Of a DNA stretch of 12,487 bases, positions 6,166 to 12,004 are shown piece by piece. The first letter of the stretch is position 1. Each line of letters opens with the position of its first letter. The DNA lies in contig CABSMV010000058.1 in assembly GCA_902478935.1 (NCBI GenBank), positions 1-12,487 on the forward strand, given 5' to 3'. A model generated the notes under the pieces. It searched no databases. It saw nothing but the letters and a program-made list of their open reading frames with translations, and had not been told where the DNA came from. A program made the translations under genes and the position numbers. This DNA comes from an uncultured Collinsella sp. Its GTDB lineage: Bacteria; Actinomycetota; Coriobacteriia; Coriobacteriales; Coriobacteriaceae.

Positions 6166-6803
6166 TACGCTGCCACGATACGACGTTGATACGCTCGGAC
6201 CAGCAGCGAGATACCAAAGTTGAGCACAAAGTACATCGCAAACACCAGGCCGTAGAGCATAAGCACCTGCGACAGGTCGATCGCGTGGGCCATCACCACG
6301 TTTGCCGTGTACATGAGCTCGGCCACGTTAATGCCCGAAAGATACGAGCTGTCCTTAATGACGGTCGTGCACTGGCTAAACAGCGCCGGAATGATCGTCT
6401 TAAACGTCTGCGGCAAAATGATGTAGCGCATGGTGGCAAAGAAGCCGAAGCCCTGGCTCTGCGCTGCCTCAAACTGGCCGCGCGGAATCGAGTTGAGGCC
6501 GCCGCGCACAATCTCGGCCATAACAGCGCTGGTAAACAGCGTAAAGGCGATGGTCGAAATCACAATGTCCAAACCCTGCACCGTAAAGTAGATAAACAGG
6601 ATCCACAGCAGGTTTGGCGTGCAACGGAACAGTTCGATATAGGCGCTCACCAAAATACGGAACGGGCGGGGCGCATAGCTCTTAACGAGCGCCAGCACCG
6701 TGCCAAAGATGAGCGAGAAAAAAATCGACAGCGCCGAGATCTCGATTGTCTTAACAAAGCCGCCCCAAATGTAGAGCAGGTTGGTCGCGTTGAAGATTTC
6801 CAT
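6165..6803 (-). CDS. Amino acid ABC transporter permease (HisM/GltK family), second of two
   Basis: This inner-membrane subunit of a polar amino-acid importer has 212 residues. It shows an N-terminal segment reading FVKTIEISALSIFFSLIFG, several hydrophobic helices, and the EAA loop that docks on the ATPase (FEAAQSQGF at 111-119, then YIILPQTFKTIIPAL). It is the last gene of a four-gene operon. It starts 3 nt after the stop of the other permease, with GAGGAGG overlapping that gene's final codons. The two permeases share the EAA loop (RGQ-EAAQSQGF) but are otherwise different, as expected of a heterodimeric channel. Its stop touches the 108-bp palindrome. Confidence 0.94.
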   Translation of the reverse strand: MEIFNATNLLYIWGGFVKTIEISALSIFFSLIFGTVLALVKSYAPRPFRILVSAYIELFRCTPNLLWILFIYFTVQGLDIVISTIAFTLFTSAVMAEIVRGGLNSIPRGQFEAAQSQGFGFFATMRYIILPQTFKTIIPALFSQCTTVIKDSSYLSGINVAELMYTANVVMAHAIDLSQVLMLYGLVFAMYFVLNFGISLLVRAYQRRIVAA

Positions 6804-6806
6804 GCG

Positions 6807-7553
6807 CTAGGCCTCCTCTACGTTGTCGAGCCCCAGCTCGGCCAGGCTCACGCCGCGCGGACGCTCCTTGGAGCGGCGCTCGAGCCACTGCACCAGCATG
6901 GCGAGCGGAAAGCAGATGATGAAGTACATAAGGCAGCAGACGATGTATCCCTGCAGGTAACCGTACAGACTCACAAAGTTGTCGGAACGGTACATAAGGT
7001 CGCCGCCGGCCACGAGCGCCAGCACCGACGTGTTCTTGACCAGGTTGAGCGCCTGGTTACACAGCGGCGGCAGAATGATCTTGAATGTCTGGGGCAGCAC
7101 GATGTACCAGTATGCCTGCGCACGGGTGAAGCCCTGGCTCTGGGCCGCCTCCATCTGGCCGCGCGGAACTGCCTCGATACCAGTGCGGATGACCTCCGAA
7201 ATGTAGGCCGCGTGATACAGGCCCACACCCAAGAAGCCCAGCACGAACGGCGCAATGCGCACCGGCTGGTCGGCACCGGTTATGGTCTGCAAAAACTGCG
7301 GACCGGCCATGTACATAAAGAGCACCTGCACGGGCAACGGGGTGTTCTGGTAAAACTCCACGTACACGCGGCTTATGGCGCGCAGCACGCGCGAGCGAGT
7401 GGTAGAGAACACGCCCAGTAGCGTGCCCAGCACCAGCGACAGCAGCAGACCGGCAACGACTACCTGTAGCGTCACGCCAAAGCCCTCCCAGAAGGGCCCC
7501 ATGTTTTGAAATGTCGTCGACCAACGGTCGGCGTCAAATAATCCTTCGAGCAT
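6807..7553 (-). CDS. Amino acid ABC transporter permease (HisM/GltJ family), first of two
   Basis: This 248-residue membrane permease forms the translocation channel with the downstream permease. Hydrophobic segments lie around 25-48, 76-90, 102-118, 173-185 and 203-222. The EAA loop is MEAAQSQGF (134-142), followed by YIVLPQTFKIILPPL. Family motifs NTPLPVQ (70-76) and VPRGQ are clear. The longest open frame reaches a TTG at 7586, but that would overlap the upstream gene. The ATG at 7553 has GGAAGGA 5 nt upstream and leaves a 25-nt gap, so it is chosen. The hydrophilic tail (223-248) is Arg/Glu-rich. Confidence 0.94.
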   Translation of the reverse strand: MLEGLFDADRWSTTFQNMGPFWEGFGVTLQVVVAGLLLSLVLGTLLGVFSTTRSRVLRAISRVYVEFYQNTPLPVQVLFMYMAGPQFLQTITGADQPVRIAPFVLGFLGVGLYHAAYISEVIRTGIEAVPRGQMEAAQSQGFTRAQAYWYIVLPQTFKIILPPLCNQALNLVKNTSVLALVAGGDLMYRSDNFVSLYGYLQGYIVCCLMYFIICFPLAMLVQWLERRSKERPRGVSLAELGLDNVEEA

Positions 7554-7578
7554 TTGATTCCTTCCTTGGACGATGCGC

Positions 7579-8454
7579 CTATACAAGACCCCAGGTCTTG
7601 ACCTCTTGGTCGAGCCAGCCGTCGGCCAGGCGATCGCAAATCACCTGATCGACCACGGCCGAAAGGTCGCAGCCCTTCTTGGTCGCCACGCCGTAGCCCT
7701 GCTCGCCAAACTTGACCTCGGGCTGCAGCAGCTCAACGGTCTCGTTCATGTAACCGGCCAGCGTGGAGCGGTCCATGGCAAAGACGTCGATATTGCCGGC
7801 GTCGAGCGAACTCTTGATGATGGGATAGCCGCTAAAGGCCCTAAACTCGGGCTTGCAGCTAAAGCCGTTGTCCTTGATCATCTGCTCGATCAGGCCCTGC
7901 GTGGTGGCACCCTGGCTCACACCAATGACCTTGCCATCCAGATCCTCAATCGAGGTAAAGCCCGAACGCTTCTTGACCATGAGTCCCACGTAGTCGGTGC
8001 GGTACGGCGTCGAGAAATCCCAGCTCTTCTTGCGCTCGTCGGTGATGGTGTAAGTCGCCGCGACAACGTCAAGTTGGCCGTTATCGATCAGCGGGCCGCG
8101 CGTCTTGGGCGTTACGTCGGTAAACTCGACAAGCTCCTGGGCGCGGGCCTCCTTGTAGCTCACGCCAAAGACGGCAGCGGCGATCTGGTAGCACAAATCG
8201 ACTTCCATGCCCTCAAAGCGGCCCTTGGCGGTGTCGTAATAGCCATAGCCGGGAACGTCCTTCTTAACGGCGGCATTCAGATGGCCACGCGACTTGATGG
8301 CCGCAAGCTTGGACCCCTTGTCGGAGCCCTCGCCGCTGGTGGAGTTGCCGCAACCGGTAAGCGCGGACCCCGTCAGCGCAAGCATACCGGCGCCCGCCAG
8401 CTTCAAAAAGTGACGGCGCGACACGGCCGCCCTCGTCATATCCGTCATGTCCAT
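7579..8454 (-). CDS. Amino acid ABC transporter substrate-binding lipoprotein, Tat-type signal
   Basis: This extracellular, lipid-anchored solute-binding protein (SBP_bac_3 family, about 291 residues) feeds the two permeases. The signal is notable: SRRHFLKL (12-19) fits the twin-arginine consensus S-R-R-x-F-L-K, then a hydrophobic stretch leads to a lipobox LTG-C with Cys35. The mature part carries DFSTPYRTDYVGLMV and KTRGPLIDNGQLDVVAATY. These resemble the glutamate/aspartate-binding PEB1a type (from memory, not searched), so glutamate or aspartate is the likely ligand. The start is uncertain: the open frame extends to 8496, overlapping the ATPase gene by 34 nt. ATG codons at 8454, 8448 and 8439 all precede the signal. 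The ATG at 8454 leaves an 8-nt gap and has only a weak AGG upstream. Confidence 0.92.
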   Translation of the reverse strand: MDMTDMTRAAVSRRHFLKLAGAGMLALTGSALTGCGNSTSGEGSDKGSKLAAIKSRGHLNAAVKKDVPGYGYYDTAKGRFEGMEVDLCYQIAAAVFGVSYKEARAQELVEFTDVTPKTRGPLIDNGQLDVVAATYTITDERKKSWDFSTPYRTDYVGLMVKKRSGFTSIEDLDGKVIGVSQGATTQGLIEQMIKDNGFSCKPEFRAFSGYPIIKSSLDAGNIDVFAMDRSTLAGYMNETVELLQPEVKFGEQGYGVATKKGCDLSAVVDQVICDRLADGWLDQEVKTWGLV

Positions 8455-8462
8455 CACCGCGC

Positions 8463-9194
8463 CTAGTGCAGAATCTTGGACAGGAACTCGCGGCAACGCG
8501 GGTTCTCGGGGTTATCGAAGAAGTGCTCGGGCGTACCCTCCTCCAGGATGCGGCCGTCCTCCATAAAGATGACGCGGTCGGCCACCTGGCGCGCAAAGCC
8601 CATCTCGTGCGTCACGCAGATCATGGTGATGTCCTCCTGCGCGAGCTCAATCATAACGTCCAGAACCTCCTGGACCATCTCGGGGTCGAGCGCCGAGGTC
8701 GGCTCGTCAAACAGGATAATAGGCTGCTTGGTGCACAGGGCACGGGCGATGGCGATGCGCTGCTGCTGACCGCCCGAGAGGTTCTGCGGATACTCGCCGG
8801 CCTTATGCGCCATGCCGACGCGCTTGAGCGCGGCGATGGCGACCTCGGTCGCCTCCTCCTTGCTCTTCTTTTGCAGCTTGATGGGCGCGAGCGTCAGGTT
8901 GCCGAGCACCGTCATGTTGGGATACAGGTTGAACTGCTGAAACACCATGGAACTATACTTGCGAGCCATCTCCAGGTGATTCTTTTTGGTGAGCGGCGTA
9001 CCGTCGATGACGACCTCGCCCGACGTGGGCTCCTCCAGATAATCGACGCAACGGATGAGCGTCGACTTACCCGAGCCGGAAGGCCCGATCATTACGAGCT
9101 TCTCGCCGCGCTTGACGGTGAGATTGATATCTTTGAGCACATGCAGGTCGCCAAAGTACTTGTTGAGATGCTTGATCTCGATCATGTCTGCCAT
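8463..9194 (-). CDS. Amino acid ABC transporter ATP-binding protein (GlnQ family)
   Basis: This cytoplasmic ATPase powers the importer. At 243 residues it is typical. Motifs are Walker A GPSGSGKST (37-45), Q-loop FQQ (85-87), signature LSGGQ (139-143), Walker B IILFDE (159-164), D-loop SALD (167-170), and H-loop His196 in CVTHEMG. It is the first gene of the operon ATPase, binding protein, permease, permease. The ATG at 9194 has AGGGA upstream at about 6 nt; the ATG at 9185 is a less likely alternative. The closest family names are GlnQ, ArtP and PEB1C. Specificity is set by the binding protein, not by this subunit. Confidence 0.96.
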   Translation of the reverse strand: MADMIEIKHLNKYFGDLHVLKDINLTVKRGEKLVMIGPSGSGKSTLIRCVDYLEEPTSGEVVIDGTPLTKKNHLEMARKYSSMVFQQFNLYPNMTVLGNLTLAPIKLQKKSKEEATEVAIAALKRVGMAHKAGEYPQNLSGGQQQRIAIARALCTKQPIILFDEPTSALDPEMVQEVLDVMIELAQEDITMICVTHEMGFARQVADRVIFMEDGRILEEGTPEHFFDNPENPRCREFLSKILH

Positions 9195-9229
9195 GAATGT
9201 CCCTTCCCTGCGTTTACACGAGTTGAACT

Positions 9230-9287
9230 ATTGTACGGAAAGAACCGCGTTTCCGCAGCCCACACTACATTCCCGTAAAGAACCCGC
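9230..9287 (-). promoter_or_regulatory. Candidate promoter and repeated motif upstream of the ABC operon
   Basis: On the minus strand a good -10 box TACAAT lies at 9235-9230, 36 nt before the ATPase start; the -35 region is weak. Two direct copies of CGNAAAGAACC on the plus strand, at 9236-9246 and 9274-9284, differ at one base and are 38 bp apart. The first abuts the -10 box. They could be an operator for a nitrogen or amino-acid regulator, but the regulator is not identifiable. Confidence 0.3.
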
Positions 9288-9299
9288 AACCTTCCACCC

Positions 9300-9367
9300 A
9301 CTCATTGGGGACAGGTTTAAATGAGTACCCGCTCATTGGGCACTCATTTAAGCCTGTCCCCAATGAG
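9300..9367. repeat. Head-to-head pair of core-and-arms repeat units
   Basis: A forward unit has arms ACTCATT (9300-9306) and AATGAGT (9320-9326) enclosing the core GGGGACAGGTTTA (9307-9319). A reversed unit (9342-9367) carries the same arms around the inverted core. The two units form a 26-bp inverted repeat (9301-9326 with 9342-9367, one mismatch) with a 15-nt loop. The loop contains a further partial copy, GCTCATTGGGC (9331-9341). It lies between the yqeY 3' end and the ABC operon promoter. Confidence 0.85.
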
Positions 9368-9378
9368 CACCGCCCAGC

Positions 9379-9411
9379 AAAAAAGGGGCGCGACCGCAAT
9401 GGTCACGCCCC
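9379..9411 (-). terminator. Intrinsic terminator of the foldase-yqeY unit
   Basis: Read on the minus strand, the stem GGGGCGTGACC (9411-9401) and GGTCGCGCCCC (9395-9385) has one internal mismatch and a 5-nt loop. It is followed by six Ts (9384-9379). It lies 29 bp after the yqeY stop. Confidence 0.85.
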
Positions 9412-9440
9412 CTCAGCCTCAACTGTGTACCGCTCGGCCC

Positions 9441-9884
9441 TTACGCAAGCTTTGCTCCGACGATCTTTGCCGCGGCCGGCTTGTCGAAGTTGCCGCCGGT
9501 GGCCTTGCCGAGTGCACCCATGACCTGGCCCATCTGCTTCTTGGACGTAGCGCCCAGCTCGGCGATAACCTGCTCGATCAGAGCCTCGAGCTCCTCGCCC
9601 GAAACCTGCGCGGGCAGCAGGCTCTCCAGAATCTTGACCTGCTCGTTCAGGTTGTCGGTACGCTCCTGGTCGGTGCCGGCCTTGATGGACATCTCCAGCG
9701 TCTCACTCGTCTGCTTAATCAGACGCTTAATCATGCTGTTGACGTCTTCCTCGGTCACGTCGCGGCGCTCGTTGACCTCGATATTCTTCACCTCGGCCTT
9801 AACCTGGCGAATGATGGACAGGCGAACCTTGTCCTTGGCCTTCATGGCCGCGATCATTTCCTTCTGCAGCTCTTCGTTGGTCAT
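9441..9884 (-). CDS. yqeY: GatB/YqeY domain-containing protein
   Basis: This 147-residue protein of the YqeY family is related to the C-terminal tRNA-binding domain of GatB, the amidotransferase subunit that makes Gln-tRNA and Asn-tRNA. Stand-alone YqeY proteins are widespread but their role is not settled. The sequence is mostly helical and charged, with the family landmarks RLSIIRQVKAEVKNIE, ILESLLPAQVS and KKQMGQVMGAL. It is normal length. The open frame begins at a TTG at 9890, but GAGAGGA (9898-9892) sits 7 nt upstream of the ATG at 9884, so the ATG is the start. It is 54 bp downstream of the foldase gene and probably cotranscribed with it, with an intervening hairpin. Confidence 0.92.
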   Translation of the reverse strand: MTNEELQKEMIAAMKAKDKVRLSIIRQVKAEVKNIEVNERRDVTEEDVNSMIKRLIKQTSETLEMSIKAGTDQERTDNLNEQVKILESLLPAQVSGEELEALIEQVIAELGATSKKQMGQVMGALGKATGGNFDKPAAAKIVGAKLA

Positions 9885-9907
9885 CTGCAAATCCTCTCTA
9901 ATAGCGT

Positions 9908-9933
9908 GGGCGGCGCTCGCGCGAGCACCGCCC
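9908..9933 (-). other. Intercistronic hairpin between the foldase gene and yqeY
   Basis: GGGCGGTGCTC pairs with GAGCGCCGCCC on the minus strand (9933-9923 with 9918-9908, one G-U pair) around a 4-nt loop. No T-tract follows, so partial termination, mRNA processing or stabilisation is more likely than full termination. It starts 6 nt after the foldase stop codon and ends 10 nt before the yqeY ribosome-binding site. Confidence 0.5.
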
Positions 9934-9938
9934 CATGA

Positions 9939-11159
9939 TTACTCAGTCGTCGACGAATCGTCGGTCGAGCTCTTGGTGACGCCCTTCAGACTCACGTTAT
10001 AGGGTACGTCCTTGGGCATGGGGTTGACGGTGATGTCGGCATCCTTCTTGTACTGCTCCAGCCACTCGCTGTACGCGGTGCTGGCCGCCTGCGTCTTCAC
10101 CACGTTGGAGACGTACTTTTTGATGTCCTTGGGCACCTGGTTGATGTCATCAACCTGATTATCGACATGGAAGTAGTCGGTGCACTTGATGATGTGGTAG
10201 CCATAGGTCGACTCGACGACTTCGCTCACGTCGCCCTTGTTGAGTCCCTCGAGCGCCGTCTGGTAGCTGTCGACAAAGGTGGTGAGCTTATCCCAGCCCA
10301 CATCGCCCTTCTTCTCCTTGGAACCTGTGTCCTCGGAGTACTGCTCAACGGCGTCCTCAAAGCTCAGCTCACCGGAGTTGATCTTGTCCAGGCACTCCTG
10401 CGCCTTGGCCTTGGCGGCAGCCTTGTCCTCGTCGGAAGCGTCGGAATCAACCTTGATCAGGATGTTCGACGAGCGTCGGGCATCGTTGTAGCTGGACAGG
10501 TTTTCGTTGATGTAATCGACAATCTCGCTGTCCTTGGGCTTGCTTGTGGGCGCTACCGCATCCTTGAGTTTCTGCTGCGCCAGACTCTCCTTGAGCGAGT
10601 CCTTGTAGGTGTCCTCGGTATAGCCGTAGGTCTTGAGGGTCTTCTTAAAGGCCTTGGCACCGCCCGCGCTCTTGCACGCGTCCTTCCAAGCCTTCTCGAC
10701 CTCCTCATCCGACACCGTCACGCCGTTCTCCTTCTGTGCCTGTTGAAGCAGAATCTGCTGCGTGTAGGAGTCGATGAGTTGCTTGCGGTACTTCTTGGGC
10801 GTGAGGTCGTTGTCGACCAGATACTGCGCCCAGTCCTTGTCCTTGGTGTAGCCGTAGGACGTGCGCATGCTCATGATCTGCTTGGTCACGGTGTCCTCGG
10901 TGAGGTTGGTGCCGTTGATAGTAGCAGCAACACCGCCGGTCAGCTTGTAGCCCGAGGTGTCCTCAGCCCGCGACATAAGGCCGGAGCACGCCATCGCCGA
11001 GACGGAAAGCAGCATCGCCAGCACGCCGATGACCACCAGGACGATCTTGACGGTCTTAGACACGTACGTCTTGCGCTGCTTCTTGCGAGAGCTGGAGGCA
11101 GCGCGAGCCTGCTGCTCGGGCGTCGGCGCGGCCTCGGAGTTCTTTTTCTTATTTGCCAT
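9939..11159 (-). CDS. Membrane-anchored parvulin-type peptidylprolyl isomerase (SurA/PrsA-like)
   Basis: This predicted extracytoplasmic foldase, about 406 residues, catalyses proline isomerisation and chaperones exported proteins. It has a Lys/Arg-rich cytoplasmic N-terminus (1-36), one hydrophobic segment (about 37-57) ending in AMAC-SG (Cys58), a SurA-N-like helical domain (about 75-225) and a parvulin domain (about 232-328). The parvulin domain shows SSNILIKV, a GDVGW turn and YGYHIIKCTDYF. A charged coil and an acidic Ser/Thr tail end the protein. Cys58 makes a poor lipobox (Ala at -3), so a signal anchor is as likely as a lipoprotein. The open frame reaches 11258, but the ATG at 11159 has GAAAGG 6 nt upstream and starts a typical basic N-terminus, so it is chosen. 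It resembles PrsA in role but lacks a clean lipobox. Confidence 0.88.
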   Translation of the reverse strand: MANKKKNSEAAPTPEQQARAASSSRKKQRKTYVSKTVKIVLVVIGVLAMLLSVSAMACSGLMSRAEDTSGYKLTGGVAATINGTNLTEDTVTKQIMSMRTSYGYTKDKDWAQYLVDNDLTPKKYRKQLIDSYTQQILLQQAQKENGVTVSDEEVEKAWKDACKSAGGAKAFKKTLKTYGYTEDTYKDSLKESLAQQKLKDAVAPTSKPKDSEIVDYINENLSSYNDARRSSNILIKVDSDASDEDKAAAKAKAQECLDKINSGELSFEDAVEQYSEDTGSKEKKGDVGWDKLTTFVDSYQTALEGLNKGDVSEVVESTYGYHIIKCTDYFHVDNQVDDINQVPKDIKKYVSNVVKTQAASTAYSEWLEQYKKDADITVNPMPKDVPYNVSLKGVTKSSTDDSSTTE

Positions 11160-11235
11160 AGTCGGCCTTTCGCATAACGAATCGAACAAACGCCATTGTG
11201 TCACAACGCGGCCCCCGCGGCACGCTTGGTACATT

Positions 11236-11373
11236 GGGGGCAGGTTAATCTGCACCATTTTGGTGCAAAGGGGGCAGATGCGGCACTTGGCAGTTGGGGA
11301 CGTTCTTTATGTGCCGGCAGTTAGGGACAGTCCCCCAAGTGCCGACAGAAAAGGAACGTCCCCCAAGTGCCGA
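11236..11373. repeat. Compound palindromic repeat block
   Basis: Three nested structures are present. (1) A hairpin TGCACCA-TTT-TGGTGCA (11251-11267) is flanked by direct copies of GGGGGCAG (11236-11243, 11270-11277). (2) A unit with arms CGGCACTT (11281-11288) and ATGTGCCG (11309-11316) surrounds the core GGGGACGTTCTTT. (3) A unit with arms CGGCAGTT (11315-11322) and AAGTGCCG (11337-11344) surrounds AGGGACAGTCCCCC. A further reversed half, GGAACGTCCCCCAAGTGCCGAC, occupies 11353-11374. The block fills the gap between the PTS IIA stop and the foldase promoter region. No gene is present in 11160-11385. Confidence 0.8.
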
Positions 11374-11385
11374 CTCAGCCCCACC

Positions 11386-11850
11386 TTAGAAGTGGCGGCG
11401 GATGGCGTCGACCATACCCTGGGGCGTGGTCTGGCCGAGCACGTCGGCTGCGGCATCGGTGCCCATAAAGATGTTCATGAGCGCTTGCAGGGCCTCGACT
11501 TGGCCGCCCGGCTCGGCAATGCCCAGATTAATGACGATCTGCGCCGGCACCGGAGCGCCCATGCCAGCCATAGCGTTAAATGTCACGGGCGCGGCGGGCT
11601 TCACCACCGCGATATAGGGCTTGGCCACAAACCCCGGGTCGGTGTGCGGGATAGCGATGTTGGCCGCCGGCATGGCAAGGCCCGTGGGATAGGCATCTTC
11701 ACGCGTGCGGACGGCGTCGAGCCAACCGGATGCAATGTAGCCACGTGGTGCAAGCTCGCCCTCAAGCCGCGCGAACACCTCATCCGGCGTCGCACACTCC
11801 CAATCAAAAAACACCAGCTCAGGCGTAAACAGCGCTTCGTTATCCGCCAT
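11386..11850 (-). CDS. PTS sugar transporter subunit IIA (fructose/galactitol type)
   Basis: This cytoplasmic phosphocarrier of the PTS IIA family 2 has 154 residues, a single-domain size. The phosphorylated His is His69 in NIAIPHTDP (64-72). The preceding REDAYPTGL (50-58) is the second family motif, and the pair resembles GatA-type galactitol IIA proteins. It would take phosphate from HPr and pass it to a IIB domain. No IIB, IIC or regulator gene is in the window, so it is an orphan here. It could serve a distant transporter or have a regulatory role as PtsN-like proteins do. The ATG at 11850 is preceded by GAGAGAGG at about 8 nt. Confidence 0.88.
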   Translation of the reverse strand: MADNEALFTPELVFFDWECATPDEVFARLEGELAPRGYIASGWLDAVRTREDAYPTGLAMPAANIAIPHTDPGFVAKPYIAVVKPAAPVTFNAMAGMGAPVPAQIVINLGIAEPGGQVEALQALMNIFMGTDAAADVLGQTTPQGMVDAIRRHF

Positions 11851-11869
11851 GCGCTCACCTCTCTCTCAC

Positions 11870-11926
11870 CTAGCCATCGGGGACGTTCTTAAATGACTAG
11901 TCGTTAAAGAACGTCGCAGGTGACTA
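11870..11926. repeat. Head-to-head pair of core-and-arms repeat units
   Basis: The forward unit has arms CTAGCCAT (11870-11877) and ATGACTAG (11893-11900, 7 of 8 pairing) around the core CGGGGACGTTCTTAA. The reversed unit has arms TAGTC (11898-11902) and GACTA (11922-11926) around an inverted core that reads GCGACGTTCTTTA on the minus strand. Together 11882-11898 pairs with 11899-11915 with one mismatch and one wobble. It lies 20 bp upstream of the PTS IIA start. Confidence 0.65.
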
Positions 11927-11929
11927 CCC

Positions 11930-11974
11930 AAAACAAAGGGTGGCCACGTGCGCCTTGGCGCCAATGACCACCCT
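11930..11974 (-). terminator. Intrinsic terminator of purN
   Basis: On the minus strand AGGGTGGTCA (11974-11965) pairs with TGGCCACCCT (11946-11937) with one G-U pair, and a loop containing GCGCC-AA-GGCGC. The T-rich tract TTTGTTTT (11937-11930) follows. It lies 30 bp after the purN stop. Confidence 0.85.
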
Positions 11975-12004
11975 GACTACTCGGCTAAATTGTACTGTGC
12001 GCCG

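Noticed and set aside
6147..7421. 424-codon plus-strand open frame opposite the two permeases
   Set aside because: His/Arg/Gln-rich composition is typical of antisense shadow frames; both permeases on the other strand have complete family motifs.
11196..11206. TTGTG-T-CACAA palindrome upstream of the foldase gene
   Set aside because: 5-bp arms in the upstream region could be an operator, but with no promoter hexamers placed around it and no second copy in the window it is not distinguishable from chance.
9939..11258. Longer foldase start at 11258
   Set aside because: The extra 33 residues lie over the repeat block and have no ribosome-binding site; the ATG at 11159 has a GAAAGG site at proper spacing.
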